Below the pieces are notes generated by a model. The model was not told where the DNA came from. It was given only the letters and a program-made list of their open reading frames with translations, and did no database searches. Positions 17,764-28,075 of a DNA stretch of 64,000 nucleotides are shown here, one piece after another. This DNA is from Paraburkholderia caribensis. Lineage in GTDB: Bacteria; Pseudomonadota; Gammaproteobacteria; Burkholderiales; Burkholderiaceae. The position numbers and the translations under genes were made by a program. Within the stretch, counting starts at the first letter, position 1. Each line of letters begins with the position of its first letter. The stretch is from the NCBI RefSeq assembly GCF_002902945.1, contig NZ_CP026103.1, forward strand, positions 1,054,001 through 1,118,000, written 5' to 3'.

Positions 17764-18696
17764 TCACCGCCTACCCCGAGCAGCCCCCACCCCCTTCCGC
17801 GAACGCGCCCCAATCTCCCGCGCCATCATCGCGCGCACCAACTCAAGAAACACCTGCACAACAGGATTCGGCAATTGCAACTGCGGACACAGCATAAACC
17901 CACGAAACATAATCTGCGGCACAAAACCGCGAAACACGATCCGCTTCGGATCAGCACCAATCGCTGCAAGCGGATTAACAATCCCAATCCCTAGCCCGCG
18001 CGAAACAAGCGCGCATATCGTCGCGCCATACGGCGTCTCGATCGCCGGCACCTGCCCGGCGCCAGCCGACCGTAACACACGATCGAGCGGACTGCGCGTG
18101 TCGTCGGCATACGACGGCAGGATCAGCTGTTCGCCGCGCAGATCGCCCGCTTCGATGCGCTCACGCGCAGTCAACGGATGCCGCGCAGGAAGCGCACACA
18201 GCGCCGGCAGCCGGTATAACTCGGCACTCGTCACGCCAAACGCGTCCGGTGTAGCCGTCGCAAAGCCGACATCACAGTACGCCGACGACACCCATCGCTG
18301 AATCGTCCCTTCACTTCTCATCTCCAGCGAAACAATCACCCGCGGGTAATCCGCCAGAAACCGCTCGATCACCGCAGGCAAAAACGACAGCGCCAGCACC
18401 GGCGCCGCGACGATCCGCAAACGTCCACTACCCAACTGACGGATCTCACGTGCCGAGTTCTCCAGCTTTTCCAGCCCGACAAAGCTGCGCTCGACTTCGC
18501 GATAGAACGCACTCCCCGCGTCCGTCGCGTGGATACGCCCGCCGTTGCGCACGAACAGCGTGAGCCCCGTCGCCGTCTCCAGCTCCGCAATCAGCCGGCT
18601 GATGCTCGGTTGCGACGTACCGAGCTCTTCGGCTGCCGCCGTCATCGAGCCGCGCAGCATGACCAGCCGGAATGCCTCGATCTGCCTCTGATTCAT
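17764..18696 (-). CDS. LysR-family regulator, OccR/NocR-like
   Basis: 310 residues. The ATG at 18696 begins MNQRQIEAFRLVM, the typical start of this subgroup, followed by the HTH (MTAAAEELGTSQPSISRLI). The open frame continues 33 codons upstream but lacks homologous sequence there. A substrate domain spans about 90-295. It is divergent from the FAD oxidoreductase/amino-acid transporter operon at 18836-24772, and its relatives control opine or amino-acid uptake, so it probably activates that operon. The arginine-rich C-terminal tail runs up to the repeat region. Confidence 0.9.
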   Translation of the reverse strand: MNQRQIEAFRLVMLRGSMTAAAEELGTSQPSISRLIAELETATGLTLFVRNGGRIHATDAGSAFYREVERSFVGLEKLENSAREIRQLGSGRLRIVAAPVLALSFLPAVIERFLADYPRVIVSLEMRSEGTIQRWVSSAYCDVGFATATPDAFGVTSAELYRLPALCALPARHPLTARERIEAGDLRGEQLILPSYADDTRSPLDRVLRSAGAGQVPAIETPYGATICALVSRGLGIGIVNPLAAIGADPKRIVFRGFVPQIMFRGFMLCPQLQLPNPVVQVFLELVRAMMAREIGARSRKGVGAARGRR

Positions 18697-18776
18697 CGTC
18701 TCTCCCGCCCGCTCGCCGTGAACAGAGACCTCAGCTTGCCATATCAGAAATGAATAGAAGCCCTTTTTGTCGCTAT

Positions 18777-18806
18777 TTGACCGGATGAGCAGCACGAACC
18801 TAGACT
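18777..18806 (+). promoter_or_regulatory. Putative sigma70 promoter of the FAD oxidoreductase operon
   Basis: TTGACC (18777-18782), 18-nt spacer, TAGACT (18801-18806). It lies in the divergent region opposite the LysR gene. If used, transcription starts near 18813 and translation must begin at the ATG at 18836, not at the upstream ATG (18785), which falls inside the promoter. Confidence 0.5.
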
Positions 18807-18835
18807 GGCCTCACCACGCGGAACCCGTCACGCTC

Positions 18836-20176
18836 ATGCGCCCTGATTCCCTGCTTTTCCACGAATCCTTTCGATGCGACCCATACTGGTGGGACGCCGC
18901 GCCGCCCGAAACCGCGCGCTCGCCGCTGCCTCGCCACGTAGATATCGCCGTCATCGGCAGCGGTTATTGCGGGCTGTCGGCAGCCGCGGAAGCCGCGAGC
19001 CACGGCGCGCGCGTGGCCGTCCTCGATGCGGCCGAGATCGGCGCGGGCGGTAGCACGCGCAGCGGCGGAATGGTGTCGAGCGGCCAGAAGCTGGCCCTCA
19101 CCAACGCGATCGCCGGCGTGCCCGCCGAGCGGCTCGTGCGCCTGATGCGCGAATCGATGGCAAGCTTCGACTATCTGAAGCGCCTCGTCGCCGACGAATC
19201 GCTCGACGCGGATCTGCAGATCACCGGCCGCTTTTTCGGCGCGTACACGCCCGGCCATTTCGACCGGTTGCGCCGCCAGGGTGAGTTGCTGCGCGACAAA
19301 ACGGGCGTCACCGTGCATGTGATCGAGCGCGACGCACAGCGCGCGATGATCGGCTCGGACTATTACTACGGCGGCATCCTCGTCGATGAATACGGCGGGC
19401 TGCACACCGCGAAGTATCACCGCGCGCTGCGCGAGCTTGCCGGGCGGCGCGGCGTCACGCTGCATTCGCACGCGCAGGCCGAACGTATCGAACGTATTGC
19501 GAACGGCGCACAGGATGGCGCGCGCTTTCGCGTACAGACCACGCGCGGCTCGCTCGACGCGCGCGATGTGCTGGTCGCCACCAACGGCTACACCGGCCCG
19601 TTGCTGCCGTTCTTCGCGCGCCGCGTGCTGCCCGTCGCGAGCTATCAGATCGCGACGGAACCCCTGCCCGACGGCTTGATGCACGCGCTCAACCCCGGCG
19701 CGCGGATGATCAGCGACTCGAAACGCAATCTGTTCTACACACGCCCCTCTCCCGACGGCACGCGGATGCTGTTCGGCTCGCGCCCGGCGATCCGCGAACT
19801 GAGCGAACGCGAAGCGGCCCGCCTGCTATACGGAAAGATGCTGCAACTGTGGCCCGCGCTGCGCGACGTGCGCATCACACACGCATGGAAAGGCTACGTC
19901 GCGATGACGCGCGACAAGCTCGCGCACATCGGCGTGCACGACGGCATTCACTACGCGCTCGGCTGCAACGGCAATGGCGTCGCGCTGATGAGCTACCTCG
20001 GCCACCGCGTCGCGAGACATATGCTCGGCGTGGACCGCGATGCGGGCGCCTTCAGCGAAGGCGAATTTCCGTTGAGCGGCGCAGGCATCGCCAGTCAGAT
20101 CGCCGTACCGCTCGGCAGCGCGCTCTATCAACTCGACGACCTGTGGCGCGGACGCGTGCGCGCCGCGCTGTCCTGA
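18836..20176 (+). CDS. FAD-dependent amine/amino-acid oxidoreductase (DAO family, PuuB-like)
   Basis: 446 residues from the ATG at 18836; an in-frame ATG at 18785 is open but overlaps the likely promoter. The dinucleotide-binding motif GSGYCGLSAAAEAA is near residue 40, followed by GGSTRSGGM, the FAD-contacting loop. The DAO fold resembles gamma-glutamylputrescine oxidase and other oxidases that remove amino groups. It is the first gene of an operon with an amino-acid-type ABC importer, so it probably oxidises the imported amine or amino acid. Confidence 0.85.
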   Translation: MRPDSLLFHESFRCDPYWWDAAPPETARSPLPRHVDIAVIGSGYCGLSAAAEAASHGARVAVLDAAEIGAGGSTRSGGMVSSGQKLALTNAIAGVPAERLVRLMRESMASFDYLKRLVADESLDADLQITGRFFGAYTPGHFDRLRRQGELLRDKTGVTVHVIERDAQRAMIGSDYYYGGILVDEYGGLHTAKYHRALRELAGRRGVTLHSHAQAERIERIANGAQDGARFRVQTTRGSLDARDVLVATNGYTGPLLPFFARRVLPVASYQIATEPLPDGLMHALNPGARMISDSKRNLFYTRPSPDGTRMLFGSRPAIRELSEREAARLLYGKMLQLWPALRDVRITHAWKGYVAMTRDKLAHIGVHDGIHYALGCNGNGVALMSYLGHRVARHMLGVDRDAGAFSEGEFPLSGAGIASQIAVPLGSALYQLDDLWRGRVRAALS

Positions 20177-20209
20177 CCTTCACGGCGTCACTGAATACGA
20201 GGAGCCACG

Positions 20210-20935
20210 ATGATCCGTCTGCACAACGTTTCTAAATGGTTCGGCGAGCACCGCGTGCTGGCCGGCTGCTCCGCGACGATCGAACGCGGCGAGGTCGTCG
20301 TGATCTGCGGGCCCTCGGGCTCGGGCAAGTCGACGCTGATCAAGTCCGTCAATGGGCTCGAGCCCGTGCAGGACGGCCGCATCGTCGTCGACGGCGTGGA
20401 CGTCACGGCGAAAACCGCGAACCTCGCGCGGCTGCGTGCGAAGGTCGGGATGGTTTTCCAGCATTTCGAGCTGTTTCCGCATCTGAGCGTCGGGCGCAAC
20501 CTGATGCTCGCGCAGATGAAGGTGCTCGGGCGCAGCCGCGACGAAGCCGCCGGCAAGGCGCGCTCCCTGTTGCGCCGCGTGGGCCTGCGCGATTACGAAG
20601 ACAGCTACCCGACGCAGTTGTCGGGCGGCCAGCAGCAGCGCGTGGCGATTGCCCGCGCACTGTCGATGGACCCCGTCGCGATGCTGTTCGACGAGCCGAC
20701 GTCCGCGCTCGACCCGGAGATGGTCAACGAAGTGCTCGACGTGATGAGCGCGCTCGCTCACGACGGCATGACGATGCTGTGCGTGACCCACGAAATGGGC
20801 TTCGCGAGGCGCGTCGCGGACCGCGTCCTGTTCATGGATCGCGGCGCCATCGTCGAGGACGACTCGAAAGAACAGTTCTTCGCGCGCCCTCGCTCCGAAC
20901 GCGCGCGTGAGTTTCTGTCGCGCATTCTGCATTGA
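20210..20935 (+). CDS. Polar amino-acid ABC transporter ATP-binding protein (GlnQ/HisP type)
   Basis: 241 residues. Walker [10 protein letters not shown], signature [12 protein letters not shown] and Walker [14 protein letters not shown] are intact; the length is that of PAAT-class ATPases without a regulatory domain. It follows the oxidoreductase by 33 bp and precedes the binding protein and a single permease of the same importer. Confidence 0.94.
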   Translation: MIRLHNVSKWFGEHRVLAGCSATIERGEVVVICGPSGSGKSTLIKSVNGLEPVQDGRIVVDGVDVTAKTANLARLRAKVGMVFQHFELFPHLSVGRNLMLAQMKVLGRSRDEAAGKARSLLRRVGLRDYEDSYPTQLSGGQQQRVAIARALSMDPVAMLFDEPTSALDPEMVNEVLDVMSALAHDGMTMLCVTHEMGFARRVADRVLFMDRGAIVEDDSKEQFFARPRSERAREFLSRILH

Positions 20936-21003
20936 GCGGCACACGCCGCGTTCGCATTGCTGTTCCACTTCCGTTCACCGCCGTTCCTTTCGAGAGGAGC
21001 CTC

Positions 21004-21825
21004 ATGATGCGTTTTCTTCAGTTTGCACGCAGTCTCGCACTGGCTGCTTCGCTATGCGCCGCAGCCGTATCGGCCGCTCATGCGGAAGACGTGGGCACGC
21101 TCACGCCGGGCAAAATCGTCGCGGGCGTCGACGCGAACAACAAGCCCTATTCGTACATCGACAACGGCAAGATGACGGGCTTCGACGTCGAGCTGATTCG
21201 CGCGATCGCCGCGAAGCTCGGTCTGTCCGCCGACTTCCGCGCGCAGGACTTCGCCGGGCTGTTGCCGAGCGTCGCGAACCAGCAGATCGATCTCGCCGCC
21301 GGCTCCATTTCGATCACGAAAGACCGGCTCAAGATGGTCGACTTTTCCGACGGCTACCTGACGGGCCTGTTGAGCGTCGCGACGCTGCCGGACAGCACCA
21401 TTTCGAGCGATGTCGCGTCCGTCAAGGGCAAGCGGATCGGCGTCGTGCAAGGCACCATCGAAGACACGTATTCGGACAGCTATCTGCCCAGTGCGCAGAT
21501 CGTGCGCTTTCCAAATCTGAACGCGGGGTTCCTCGCGCTGCGCAACAAGTACATCGACGGCTACTTCGTCGACAAGACCCTGGTGGAAGGCCTGCAAAGC
21601 AAGTACCCGCAAATGAACATCGCGGACAAGCTCGACATATCCGCGGTCAATCTGCCCGCGGGCTTTCCCGTTCACAAGGGCAACGTCAAGCTCGAAAGCG
21701 CGCTCAACAAGACGCTCGGCGAACTGGTGGCCGACGGCACGTGGATGAAGCTCTATCTGCAATTCCATCCTGGCTATCCGAAGCCTGCCGACCTGCCGCC
21801 GTATGCGATGAAGTCAGGCACCTGA
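21004..21825 (+). CDS. Amino-acid ABC transporter periplasmic binding protein
   Basis: 273 residues, family 3 solute-binding fold (GKIVAGVDANNKPYSYID, GFDVELIRAIAAKLG). A signal peptide ends near AAHAED. The ATG at 21004 follows CGAGAGGAGCCTC; the upstream open frame lacks these signals. The ligand is unknown; an amino acid, opine or related amine is inferred from the flanking oxidases. Confidence 0.92.
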   Translation: MMRFLQFARSLALAASLCAAAVSAAHAEDVGTLTPGKIVAGVDANNKPYSYIDNGKMTGFDVELIRAIAAKLGLSADFRAQDFAGLLPSVANQQIDLAAGSISITKDRLKMVDFSDGYLTGLLSVATLPDSTISSDVASVKGKRIGVVQGTIEDTYSDSYLPSAQIVRFPNLNAGFLALRNKYIDGYFVDKTLVEGLQSKYPQMNIADKLDISAVNLPAGFPVHKGNVKLESALNKTLGELVADGTWMKLYLQFHPGYPKPADLPPYAMKSGT

Positions 21826-21874
21826 ACCGCCAGCCGCACTTCACCGACCACGTTTCGTCTTCCGGAGAGCGCAC

Positions 21875-22693
21875 ATGGACGCCTTTTTGCAGAACTTCCT
21901 CGACTGGCCGCTTCTGGTCGATTCGTTGCCGGCGCTGTTGGGTACGGGCCTGGTGAACACGTTGATCCTGTCGTTGTTCTCCACGGTGCTCGGCATCGTC
22001 GCGGGCATGGTGCTCGCGCTGATGGCCGTGTCCAACACGCGCTGGCTGATGTTTCCTGCGCAGGTGTTCATCGACGTGTTTCGCGGCCTGCCCGCCGCGC
22101 TCGTGATTCTCGTGGTCGGCCAGGGGTTGGCGCCCATCGGGCTGTCGATCTTCGGGCCGAACCCCTATCCCCTCGCGATCGTCGCGCTCGCGTTGATCTC
22201 GTCCGCGTATATCGCCGAGATTTTCCGCTCGGGCATCCAGAGCGTGGGGCGCGGCCAGATGTATGCGTGCCAGGCGCTAGGCATGACGTACTGGAGCGGC
22301 ATGCGGCACGTCATCGTGCCGCAGGGCGTGCGGCGCATCCTGCCCGCGCTCGCCAACCAGTTCATTTCGATCGTCAAGGATTCGAGCCTCGTTTATTTTC
22401 TCGGGCTGCTCACGTCGCAACGCGATCTCTTCACGATCGGACAAAACACGGCCGTCAACACGGCGAACCTCTCGCCGCTCGTCGCGGCGGGCGTCGTCTA
22501 TCTGCTGATCACCGTGCCGCTCACGCATGCGATCAATCACATCGACCGCTGGACTAACCGCTTCTCGAACCCCGGCGCGCGCGGCGGCAAGCAGGCGCCG
22601 CGCAGCCTGCGCGCAGCGCGGCGCGAGGCAGCACTGCAATCGCATGCAAACACGCAGGCCGCGGCAGCCGGCATCGCCGAACACCGGCATTGA
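21875..22693 (+). CDS. Amino-acid ABC transporter permease
   Basis: 272 residues, five or so membrane segments of the HisMQ/GlnP type, with the EAA-like loop ACQALGMTYWSGMRHVIVPQ. Only one permease gene is present, so the channel is probably a homodimer. The C-terminal 40 residues are a long hydrophilic Arg/Ala-rich tail beyond the last membrane segment, unusual for the family. Confidence 0.92.
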   Translation: MDAFLQNFLDWPLLVDSLPALLGTGLVNTLILSLFSTVLGIVAGMVLALMAVSNTRWLMFPAQVFIDVFRGLPAALVILVVGQGLAPIGLSIFGPNPYPLAIVALALISSAYIAEIFRSGIQSVGRGQMYACQALGMTYWSGMRHVIVPQGVRRILPALANQFISIVKDSSLVYFLGLLTSQRDLFTIGQNTAVNTANLSPLVAAGVVYLLITVPLTHAINHIDRWTNRFSNPGARGGKQAPRSLRAARREAALQSHANTQAAAAGIAEHRH

Positions 22694-22717
22694 ACCCCTC
22701 CAACTCAATACACGAAC

Positions 22718-24055
22718 ATGGGACCGAAAGTCGATACCGTCGCCGACGACATCCAGCTACCCGAGCGCGCCGATGTGGTCGTGATCGGCGGCGGGATCAT
22801 CGGCGTTTCCACTGCGCTGTACCTGAGCGACAAGGGCTTGCAGGTTGCGCTGTGCGAGAAAGGACATATCGCGGGCGAGCAATCGAGCCGCAACTGGGGC
22901 TGGGTGCGCGTCACGCGCCGCGACCCGCGCGAACTGCTGCTCAGCATCGAAAGCCTCAAGCTGTGGCGCACGCTGGACCGCACGCTGGGCATCGAGACGG
23001 GCTTCAACCAGTGCGGCATTCTGTATGTATCGAACGACGACGCGACCCTGGCAAGGCATCGCGACTGGCTCACTCGCGCGCGGCAGATTGCCGGTGACGC
23101 ATTCGACACGCGAGAAGTCGATACGGAAGCAATAGCCGGACTGCTCCCCGGCTCGACGCGCAGTTTCAAGGGCGGCATCTACACGCCGGGCGACGCGCGC
23201 GCCGAACCGCAAAAAGCCGCGCCTGCCATCGCCAACGCGCTGCGCAAGCGAGGTGTCAAGATACTCACGCCCTGTGCCGTACGCGGCATCGAAACGAGCG
23301 GCGGACATGTCAGCGCCGTCGTCACCGAGCACGGCACGATCCGCTGCGATGCCGTCGTCGTCGCGGGCGGCGCATGGACGCGCTATTTCTGCGGCAACCT
23401 CGGCGTCGAGCTGCCGCAACTGCTGACGCGCGCCTCGGTGCTGCGTACCGAGCCGCTCGAAGGCGGCCCGACGTGCAGCGCGAACAACGAGGAGTTCGCC
23501 TTCCGCAAACGCGCCGACGGCGGCTACACGGTCGCGTATGGCCTGCGCACCCACGCGGACCTCACGCCCGATGCGTTCCGCCTGTTCTTCAAGTACATCG
23601 AGGCGCTGAAGAGCCAGATGGGGGCGTTGCAGATCCGCGTCGGCAAGCGTTTTCTCGACGAACTGAAGCGGCCGCGCCGCTGGGCGCTCGACCGTCCCAC
23701 CCTCTTCGAAGCCATCCGCACGCTCGACCCCGATCCCGTCGTGCCGTATGTCGACAACGGACTGCGCGAGTTCGTGAAGGCGTTTCCGCAACTCGCCGGC
23801 GCGAAGATTGCGCAGCGCTGGGCCGGTTATATCGACGTCACGCCCGATGCGATTCCCGTGATCTCCGGGGCCGCGCGCGTGCCGGGACTGTTCATCGGCA
23901 CGGGCTTCTCGGGGCACGGTTTCGGCATTGGACCGGCGGCCGGCAAGCTGATGGCCGATCTCGTCAATAACGACACGCCGCTCGTCGATCCGCACGCGTT
24001 TCGCCTCGAACGCTTCAGCGACGGCACGAAAATCACCATCGACGCGGGCTTCTGA
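22718..24055 (+). CDS. FAD-dependent oxidoreductase (DAO family, DadA-like)
   Basis: 445 residues. Rossmann motif VVVIGGGIIGVSTALYLSD (about 20-38), then SSRNWGWVR, and a C-terminal FAD-closing motif GTGFSGHGFGIGPAAG. Relatives dehydrogenate D-amino acids or secondary amines and pass electrons to the respiratory chain. It is the second DAO enzyme of this operon, not closely similar to the one at 18836, so the pathway may involve two successive oxidations or two substrates. Confidence 0.88.
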   Translation: MGPKVDTVADDIQLPERADVVVIGGGIIGVSTALYLSDKGLQVALCEKGHIAGEQSSRNWGWVRVTRRDPRELLLSIESLKLWRTLDRTLGIETGFNQCGILYVSNDDATLARHRDWLTRARQIAGDAFDTREVDTEAIAGLLPGSTRSFKGGIYTPGDARAEPQKAAPAIANALRKRGVKILTPCAVRGIETSGGHVSAVVTEHGTIRCDAVVVAGGAWTRYFCGNLGVELPQLLTRASVLRTEPLEGGPTCSANNEEFAFRKRADGGYTVAYGLRTHADLTPDAFRLFFKYIEALKSQMGALQIRVGKRFLDELKRPRRWALDRPTLFEAIRTLDPDPVVPYVDNGLREFVKAFPQLAGAKIAQRWAGYIDVTPDAIPVISGAARVPGLFIGTGFSGHGFGIGPAAGKLMADLVNNDTPLVDPHAFRLERFSDGTKITIDAGF

Positions 24056-24088
24056 GCGTCGCCCATTTCATCGTCAACGGGACAGCAC

Positions 24089-24772
24089 ATGGACAAGGTA
24101 GCGATGGTGTCGGGCGCGAATCGTGGCATCGGCCGCGAAATCGCGCTGGAGTTGCATCGGCGCGGATATCGGCTGTCGCTCGGCATGCGCGATCCGTCAT
24201 CGTTCGATAACGAGCTCGACGCGTTTCTGTTCGCGTATGAAGCGCGTGACGAGCATGCCGCCCGCCAGTGGGTCAATGCGACCGTCGATCGTTTCGGCCG
24301 TCTGGACGTGCTGGTGAGCAACGCCGGGATCTGCAAGATGATCACGTTCGACGACGGCGCGAGCGAGCTGCTCGATGAAACGCTCGACATCAACGTGAAG
24401 GCGCCCTTCCGGCTCGCGCAGGCCGCGTTGCCGTATCTGCGGCGCGCGGGCAGCGGCCGCTTCGTGCAGCTCGCGTCGCTGTCGGGCAAGCGGGTGAAGA
24501 ACCTGAACGTCGGCTATCAGATGTCGAAGCACGCGGTGATCGCGTTGACTCACGCAGTGCGGCGCGCGGGCTGGGACGACGGCGTGCGCGCGACAGCCGT
24601 CTGCCCCGGCTTCGTCAACACCGATATGGCCGCCGGACTCGCCGATCTGCCGCCCGACGCGATGACGCAGCCGGGCGACATCGCATCGATCGTCGTGAAT
24701 ACGCTCGAACTGCCGAACACGGCGAGCATGGCCGAACTGCTGATCAATTGCCGTCACGAAGACATGCTGTGA
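24089..24772 (+). CDS. Short-chain dehydrogenase/reductase
   Basis: 227 residues, classical SDR. Cofactor motif SGANRGIG (8-15), catalytic Ser in LASLSGKR and YQMSKHA for the Tyr-x3-Lys pair. The NNAG motif is changed to SNAG. It is the last gene of the importer/oxidoreductase operon and would reduce or oxidise a carbonyl or hydroxyl intermediate; the substrate is not predictable. Confidence 0.9.
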   Translation: MDKVAMVSGANRGIGREIALELHRRGYRLSLGMRDPSSFDNELDAFLFAYEARDEHAARQWVNATVDRFGRLDVLVSNAGICKMITFDDGASELLDETLDINVKAPFRLAQAALPYLRRAGSGRFVQLASLSGKRVKNLNVGYQMSKHAVIALTHAVRRAGWDDGVRATAVCPGFVNTDMAAGLADLPPDAMTQPGDIASIVVNTLELPNTASMAELLINCRHEDML

Positions 24773-24781
24773 CGACGAAGC

Positions 24782-25759
24782 TCACGCAGCGATCGGCCCA
24801 TGATCGGCCTGCTGCGTCTCGCGTGGCGGCACGGCGACGCGCCGTATGTCGCCGTCCGCCAGCGCGGGCGTCGACTCGAACAGTTCGGCGATCCAGTCCG
24901 CGAACACACGCACCTTCGCGGACAGATGACGGTTGTTCGGATACACGATCGAAACCGGCTTGGGCTTCGGCTTGAAGTCGGGCAGCACTTCGAGCAGCGA
25001 TCCGTCGCGCAGTTTCGACGCGACCATGAAGAGCATGGGCTGGATCAGGCCGAAGCCTTCCAGTCCGCACTTGACGTACGCTTCGGAGTCGTTGACCGTG
25101 ACGACACCGTTCATCCGCACTTCCGTTGGCTTGCCGTCGACGAGAACGATCCACGGCATCGGCCGCGTGTTGTGCGCGACGCGAAAATTCACGGCCTGAT
25201 GCATGGCCAGATCGTCGATGCTCCGCGGTGCCCCATAGCGCGCCAGATAATCGGGCGAAGCGCACGTCACGCGCTTGAGCGTGCCGACGCGCCGCGCAAC
25301 CATCGACGAATCTTCGAGCGGACCCGCCCGCACCATGCAGTCGATCCCTTCCTCGACGGGATCGACGGGCCGGTCAGAGAGACCCAGATCGAGCGAGATG
25401 TCCGGATAGCGCTCGTGAAAGCTGCGCAACGCCGGAATGACGAGATGACGCCCGAGAGAATTAGGCATGTGCACGCGCAGCGCCCCGCTCGGCTTGCGAT
25501 TGCCCGCCTGAAAACTCGCGTCCGTTTCCGCGATGTCGGTGATGATGCGGATGCAGTGCTCGTAATACGCCGCGCCTTCCGGCGTGAGCGACAGACGGCG
25601 CGTGGTCCGGTTCATCAGACGCACGCCGAGCACCCCTTCGAGATTCTGGATGGTCGTCGTCACCGTCGCGCGCGGCATGCCCATCTGCTCTGCGGCGCGC
25701 GTGAAGCTGTTCGCATCGACCACACGAGTGAATACTTCCATTGCCTGAACGCGGTCCAC
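24782..25759 (-). CDS. LysR-family transcriptional regulator
   Basis: 325 residues using the GTG at 25759 (DRVQAMEVFTRVVDANSF), the usual N-terminus of this LysR subgroup; the ATG at 25741 is an alternative. The open frame reaches 26410, but that extension is non-homologous. HTH with SFTRAAEQMGMPRATVT, substrate domain about 90-295, then a 20-residue polar tail. It is convergent with the SDR gene; the target is unknown. Confidence 0.9.
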   Translation of the reverse strand: MDRVQAMEVFTRVVDANSFTRAAEQMGMPRATVTTTIQNLEGVLGVRLMNRTTRRLSLTPEGAAYYEHCIRIITDIAETDASFQAGNRKPSGALRVHMPNSLGRHLVIPALRSFHERYPDISLDLGLSDRPVDPVEEGIDCMVRAGPLEDSSMVARRVGTLKRVTCASPDYLARYGAPRSIDDLAMHQAVNFRVAHNTRPMPWIVLVDGKPTEVRMNGVVTVNDSEAYVKCGLEGFGLIQPMLFMVASKLRDGSLLEVLPDFKPKPKPVSIVYPNNRHLSAKVRVFADWIAELFESTPALADGDIRRVAVPPRETQQADHGPIAA

Positions 25760-25965
25760 GCTATCCCCTTTCGGCTGCCAAACAACAAGGATAAGACGTG
25801 CGGACCGGCAAAAACAAGCAAACACCGCAATTAGCCGGATTTGGCGAACAGTTGGACGCGCCTCGCGTGAAATAGCGCGACGGTAGCGCTTATCGTCCGG
25901 CAATTTTGACGCAAACCTGAGGCCTGGCTCAGGTTCGACGCGAGCGGAGATACCGCAAGGGCAAA

Positions 25966-26235
25966 TCAACCGCCGCGATACATCGGGTCGATGCTGTCGG
26001 GCTGCTCGCGCCGGCCGGACTGCGTTTTTCCCGACTCGACACCGCCGACGCCGCTTTGATTGCCAGGCCTCGCCTTGTCCGGCGAGGTCGTTTGAGCGCT
26101 GTGCCCAACGTGCGACGCTTTCACGACACCGCCGGTTAGAGGACTGGAAGCGGGCCCGTCGTCGCCTGCGAAGGCTGGCAGGGCAACCGACGTCACGCAC
26201 GCCAGCAACAGCGCGCCGATCAGTTTCGCGTTCAT
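25966..26235 (-). CDS. Small secreted hypothetical protein
   Basis: 89 residues from the ATG at 26235. A clear signal peptide (KLIGALLLACVTSVALPAFA) is followed by a short low-complexity mature part rich in Gly, Ser and Thr that ends MYRGG, an ending common in small exported Burkholderia proteins. No cysteines in the mature part. Function unknown. It lies alone between LysR and the chemoreceptor. Confidence 0.65.
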   Translation of the reverse strand: MNAKLIGALLLACVTSVALPAFAGDDGPASSPLTGGVVKASHVGHSAQTTSPDKARPGNQSGVGGVESGKTQSGRREQPDSIDPMYRGG

Positions 26236-26506
26236 ATGGACTCCCTTGAGTGCGTTGAGCAACGAGATGCACGCAAGCCGTCTGGTGCGACGCGCTTCGT
26301 GCAATCCACAGCGACAACTGCAGGGGCCATGCCAATCGTGCGCGCGGATCGGCCGGCGACCGCCCGAAGGCCCGCCAATCAAGGCGCTGGGGCTGACGGT
26401 GCGGATTCATGCGGCCAGATGAAACGGCCGCAATGGCGGATGGCAGCCGACAGTTTCCCGCTCACTGCGCGGGGCAACCCAACATCCCGAGCGCCGCCGC
26501 GCTTCG

Positions 26507-28075
26507 TCAGCCGACCTGCTCGTCCGCGCTCACACGGAATAGCGCCACGGCGCCGTGAAGATGCTCGCTTTGCGCTTCCAGCGAGGCCGCCGTGGTCGAC
26601 GCCGATTCGACCAGCGATGCGTTGCTCTGCGTCATCGCTTCCATCTGCACGACGGTCGCGTTGACGAGTTCGATGCCCGCCGTCTGCTCGCGGGACGCAA
26701 GACTGATATCCGCCATGATCGCGTTCACGCTCTGCACGGCTTTCAGGATGTCGTCCATCGTCGAGCCCGCGCGCAATACCAGTTCGCTTCCCGCACGCAC
26801 GCTCTGCGTCGAGTTGCCGATCAGTTCCTTGATTTCCTTCGCGGCGGTCGCACTGCGCTGCGCCAGATGCCGCACCTCGCTGGCCACCACCGCGAAGCCG
26901 CGCCCCTGATCGCCCGCGCGCGCCGCTTCGACGGCTGCGTTCAGCGCCAGAATATTGGTCTGGAACGCGATGCTCTCGATCACCCCGACAATCCCGACGA
27001 TGCGCGCCGAGCTATCCGAGATCGCATCCATCGTGTCGACGACCTGACGCACCACTTCGCCGCCGCGTGTCGCGATGTCGGATGCACGCGTGGCGAGCGC
27101 GCTGGCGTCGTGCGCATTGTCGGCGTTCTGCCGCACGGTGGCCGTCAGTTGTTCCATGCTGGCGGCCGCCTGCTGGAGCGAGGCGGCCTGATCGCCCGCA
27201 CGCATCGACAGATCGCGGTTACCGCTCGCAATCGCGCGGGCGTCGTGCATGATCGCGTCCGTCCCCGCCCTGACCTTGCGCACGACCGCGACGAGACCTT
27301 GCTGCATGTCGTTCAGCGCGTCGAGCAGGTAACCCATCTCATTGCGGCGCTCCGTCCTGACGACGGCCGTGAGGTCGCCCGCCGCGATCTTCGCAAAGTA
27401 TTCGACGGCGGCATTGACGGGCGTGACGATCGCCCGCGTCAGCGCCCGGTGCGCGAGCATGCCGACGATCAGCGCGCTCAAGCCCGCCGCGCCGAAGCCC
27501 CAGAGCGTCATGTGAAAGCGCTCGTTCGCGTGATCGAAGCGCATGCGCTGGCGCTGCACCTGAAAGTCCTCCAGCGCGATGAGCGCCTTCTGATATTCGT
27601 CGAACAGCGCGACGGGCATCTCGCGCTGCGTGCTCAGGAAGTCGACCAGATTCTCTTCGTCGAGCTGCTTGAGCGCTTTCGAAAAAGCCTGCGCCAGCAG
27701 ACGGTCGCGTTTGTTCGTCATCGCCGCGAGCAGCGCCGTTTCCTGCGCGTCGGGCGCGTGCAGCGCACGGTACGCATCGAGCTCGCGGTTGCTCTCGGCG
27801 AGCAGCACATGCAGTTGCCTGATCTCAGCGGTAGCCGGCTTGCCTGCGCTGATCAGCTGCTCGACGTCCGCGAGTCCCGTGCGAAACACCAGCAGCCGCT
27901 CGGAGCTGGTCTTCAGATGCACGACGGAAGCCGTGTCGTCTCGATACATCGCGTCGAGCGCGGCATTGCTCTTGAAGAGCGCAAACACGGCTGCCGCGAT
28001 AACCAGCATCAACAGCAGCGTGCAACCCGAGATGGTGGCGGCGAGCCCGCCGCGAATCGTGGTGTTTCTGAACAT
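26507..28075 (-). CDS. Methyl-accepting chemotaxis protein
   Basis: 522 residues. Membrane segment at about 10-32, periplasmic four-helix-type sensor to about 190, second membrane segment ([20 protein letters not shown]), HAMP domain, then the signalling domain with the conserved hairpin tip [20 protein letters not shown]. There is no CheR-binding pentapeptide at the C-terminus, so adaptation would rely on other receptors. The neighbouring importer operon hints at amino-acid-like ligands, but this is only context. Confidence 0.94.
   Translation of the reverse strand: MFRNTTIRGGLAATISGCTLLLMLVIAAAVFALFKSNAALDAMYRDDTASVVHLKTSSERLLVFRTGLADVEQLISAGKPATAEIRQLHVLLAESNRELDAYRALHAPDAQETALLAAMTNKRDRLLAQAFSKALKQLDEENLVDFLSTQREMPVALFDEYQKALIALEDFQVQRQRMRFDHANERFHMTLWGFGAAGLSALIVGMLAHRALTRAIVTPVNAAVEYFAKIAAGDLTAVVRTERRNEMGYLLDALNDMQQGLVAVVRKVRAGTDAIMHDARAIASGNRDLSMRAGDQAASLQQAAASMEQLTATVRQNADNAHDASALATRASDIATRGGEVVRQVVDTMDAISDSSARIVGIVGVIESIAFQTNILALNAAVEAARAGDQGRGFAVVASEVRHLAQRSATAAKEIKELIGNSTQSVRAGSELVLRAGSTMDDILKAVQSVNAIMADISLASREQTAGIELVNATVVQMEAMTQSNASLVESASTTAASLEAQSEHLHGAVALFRVSADEQVG

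Noticed and set aside
17415..17813. Minus-strand open frame with Gly/Trp/Phe-rich start inside the giant repeat
   Set aside because: It translates the GGTTTT array and palindrome arms; no start signal and no coding-like codon use.
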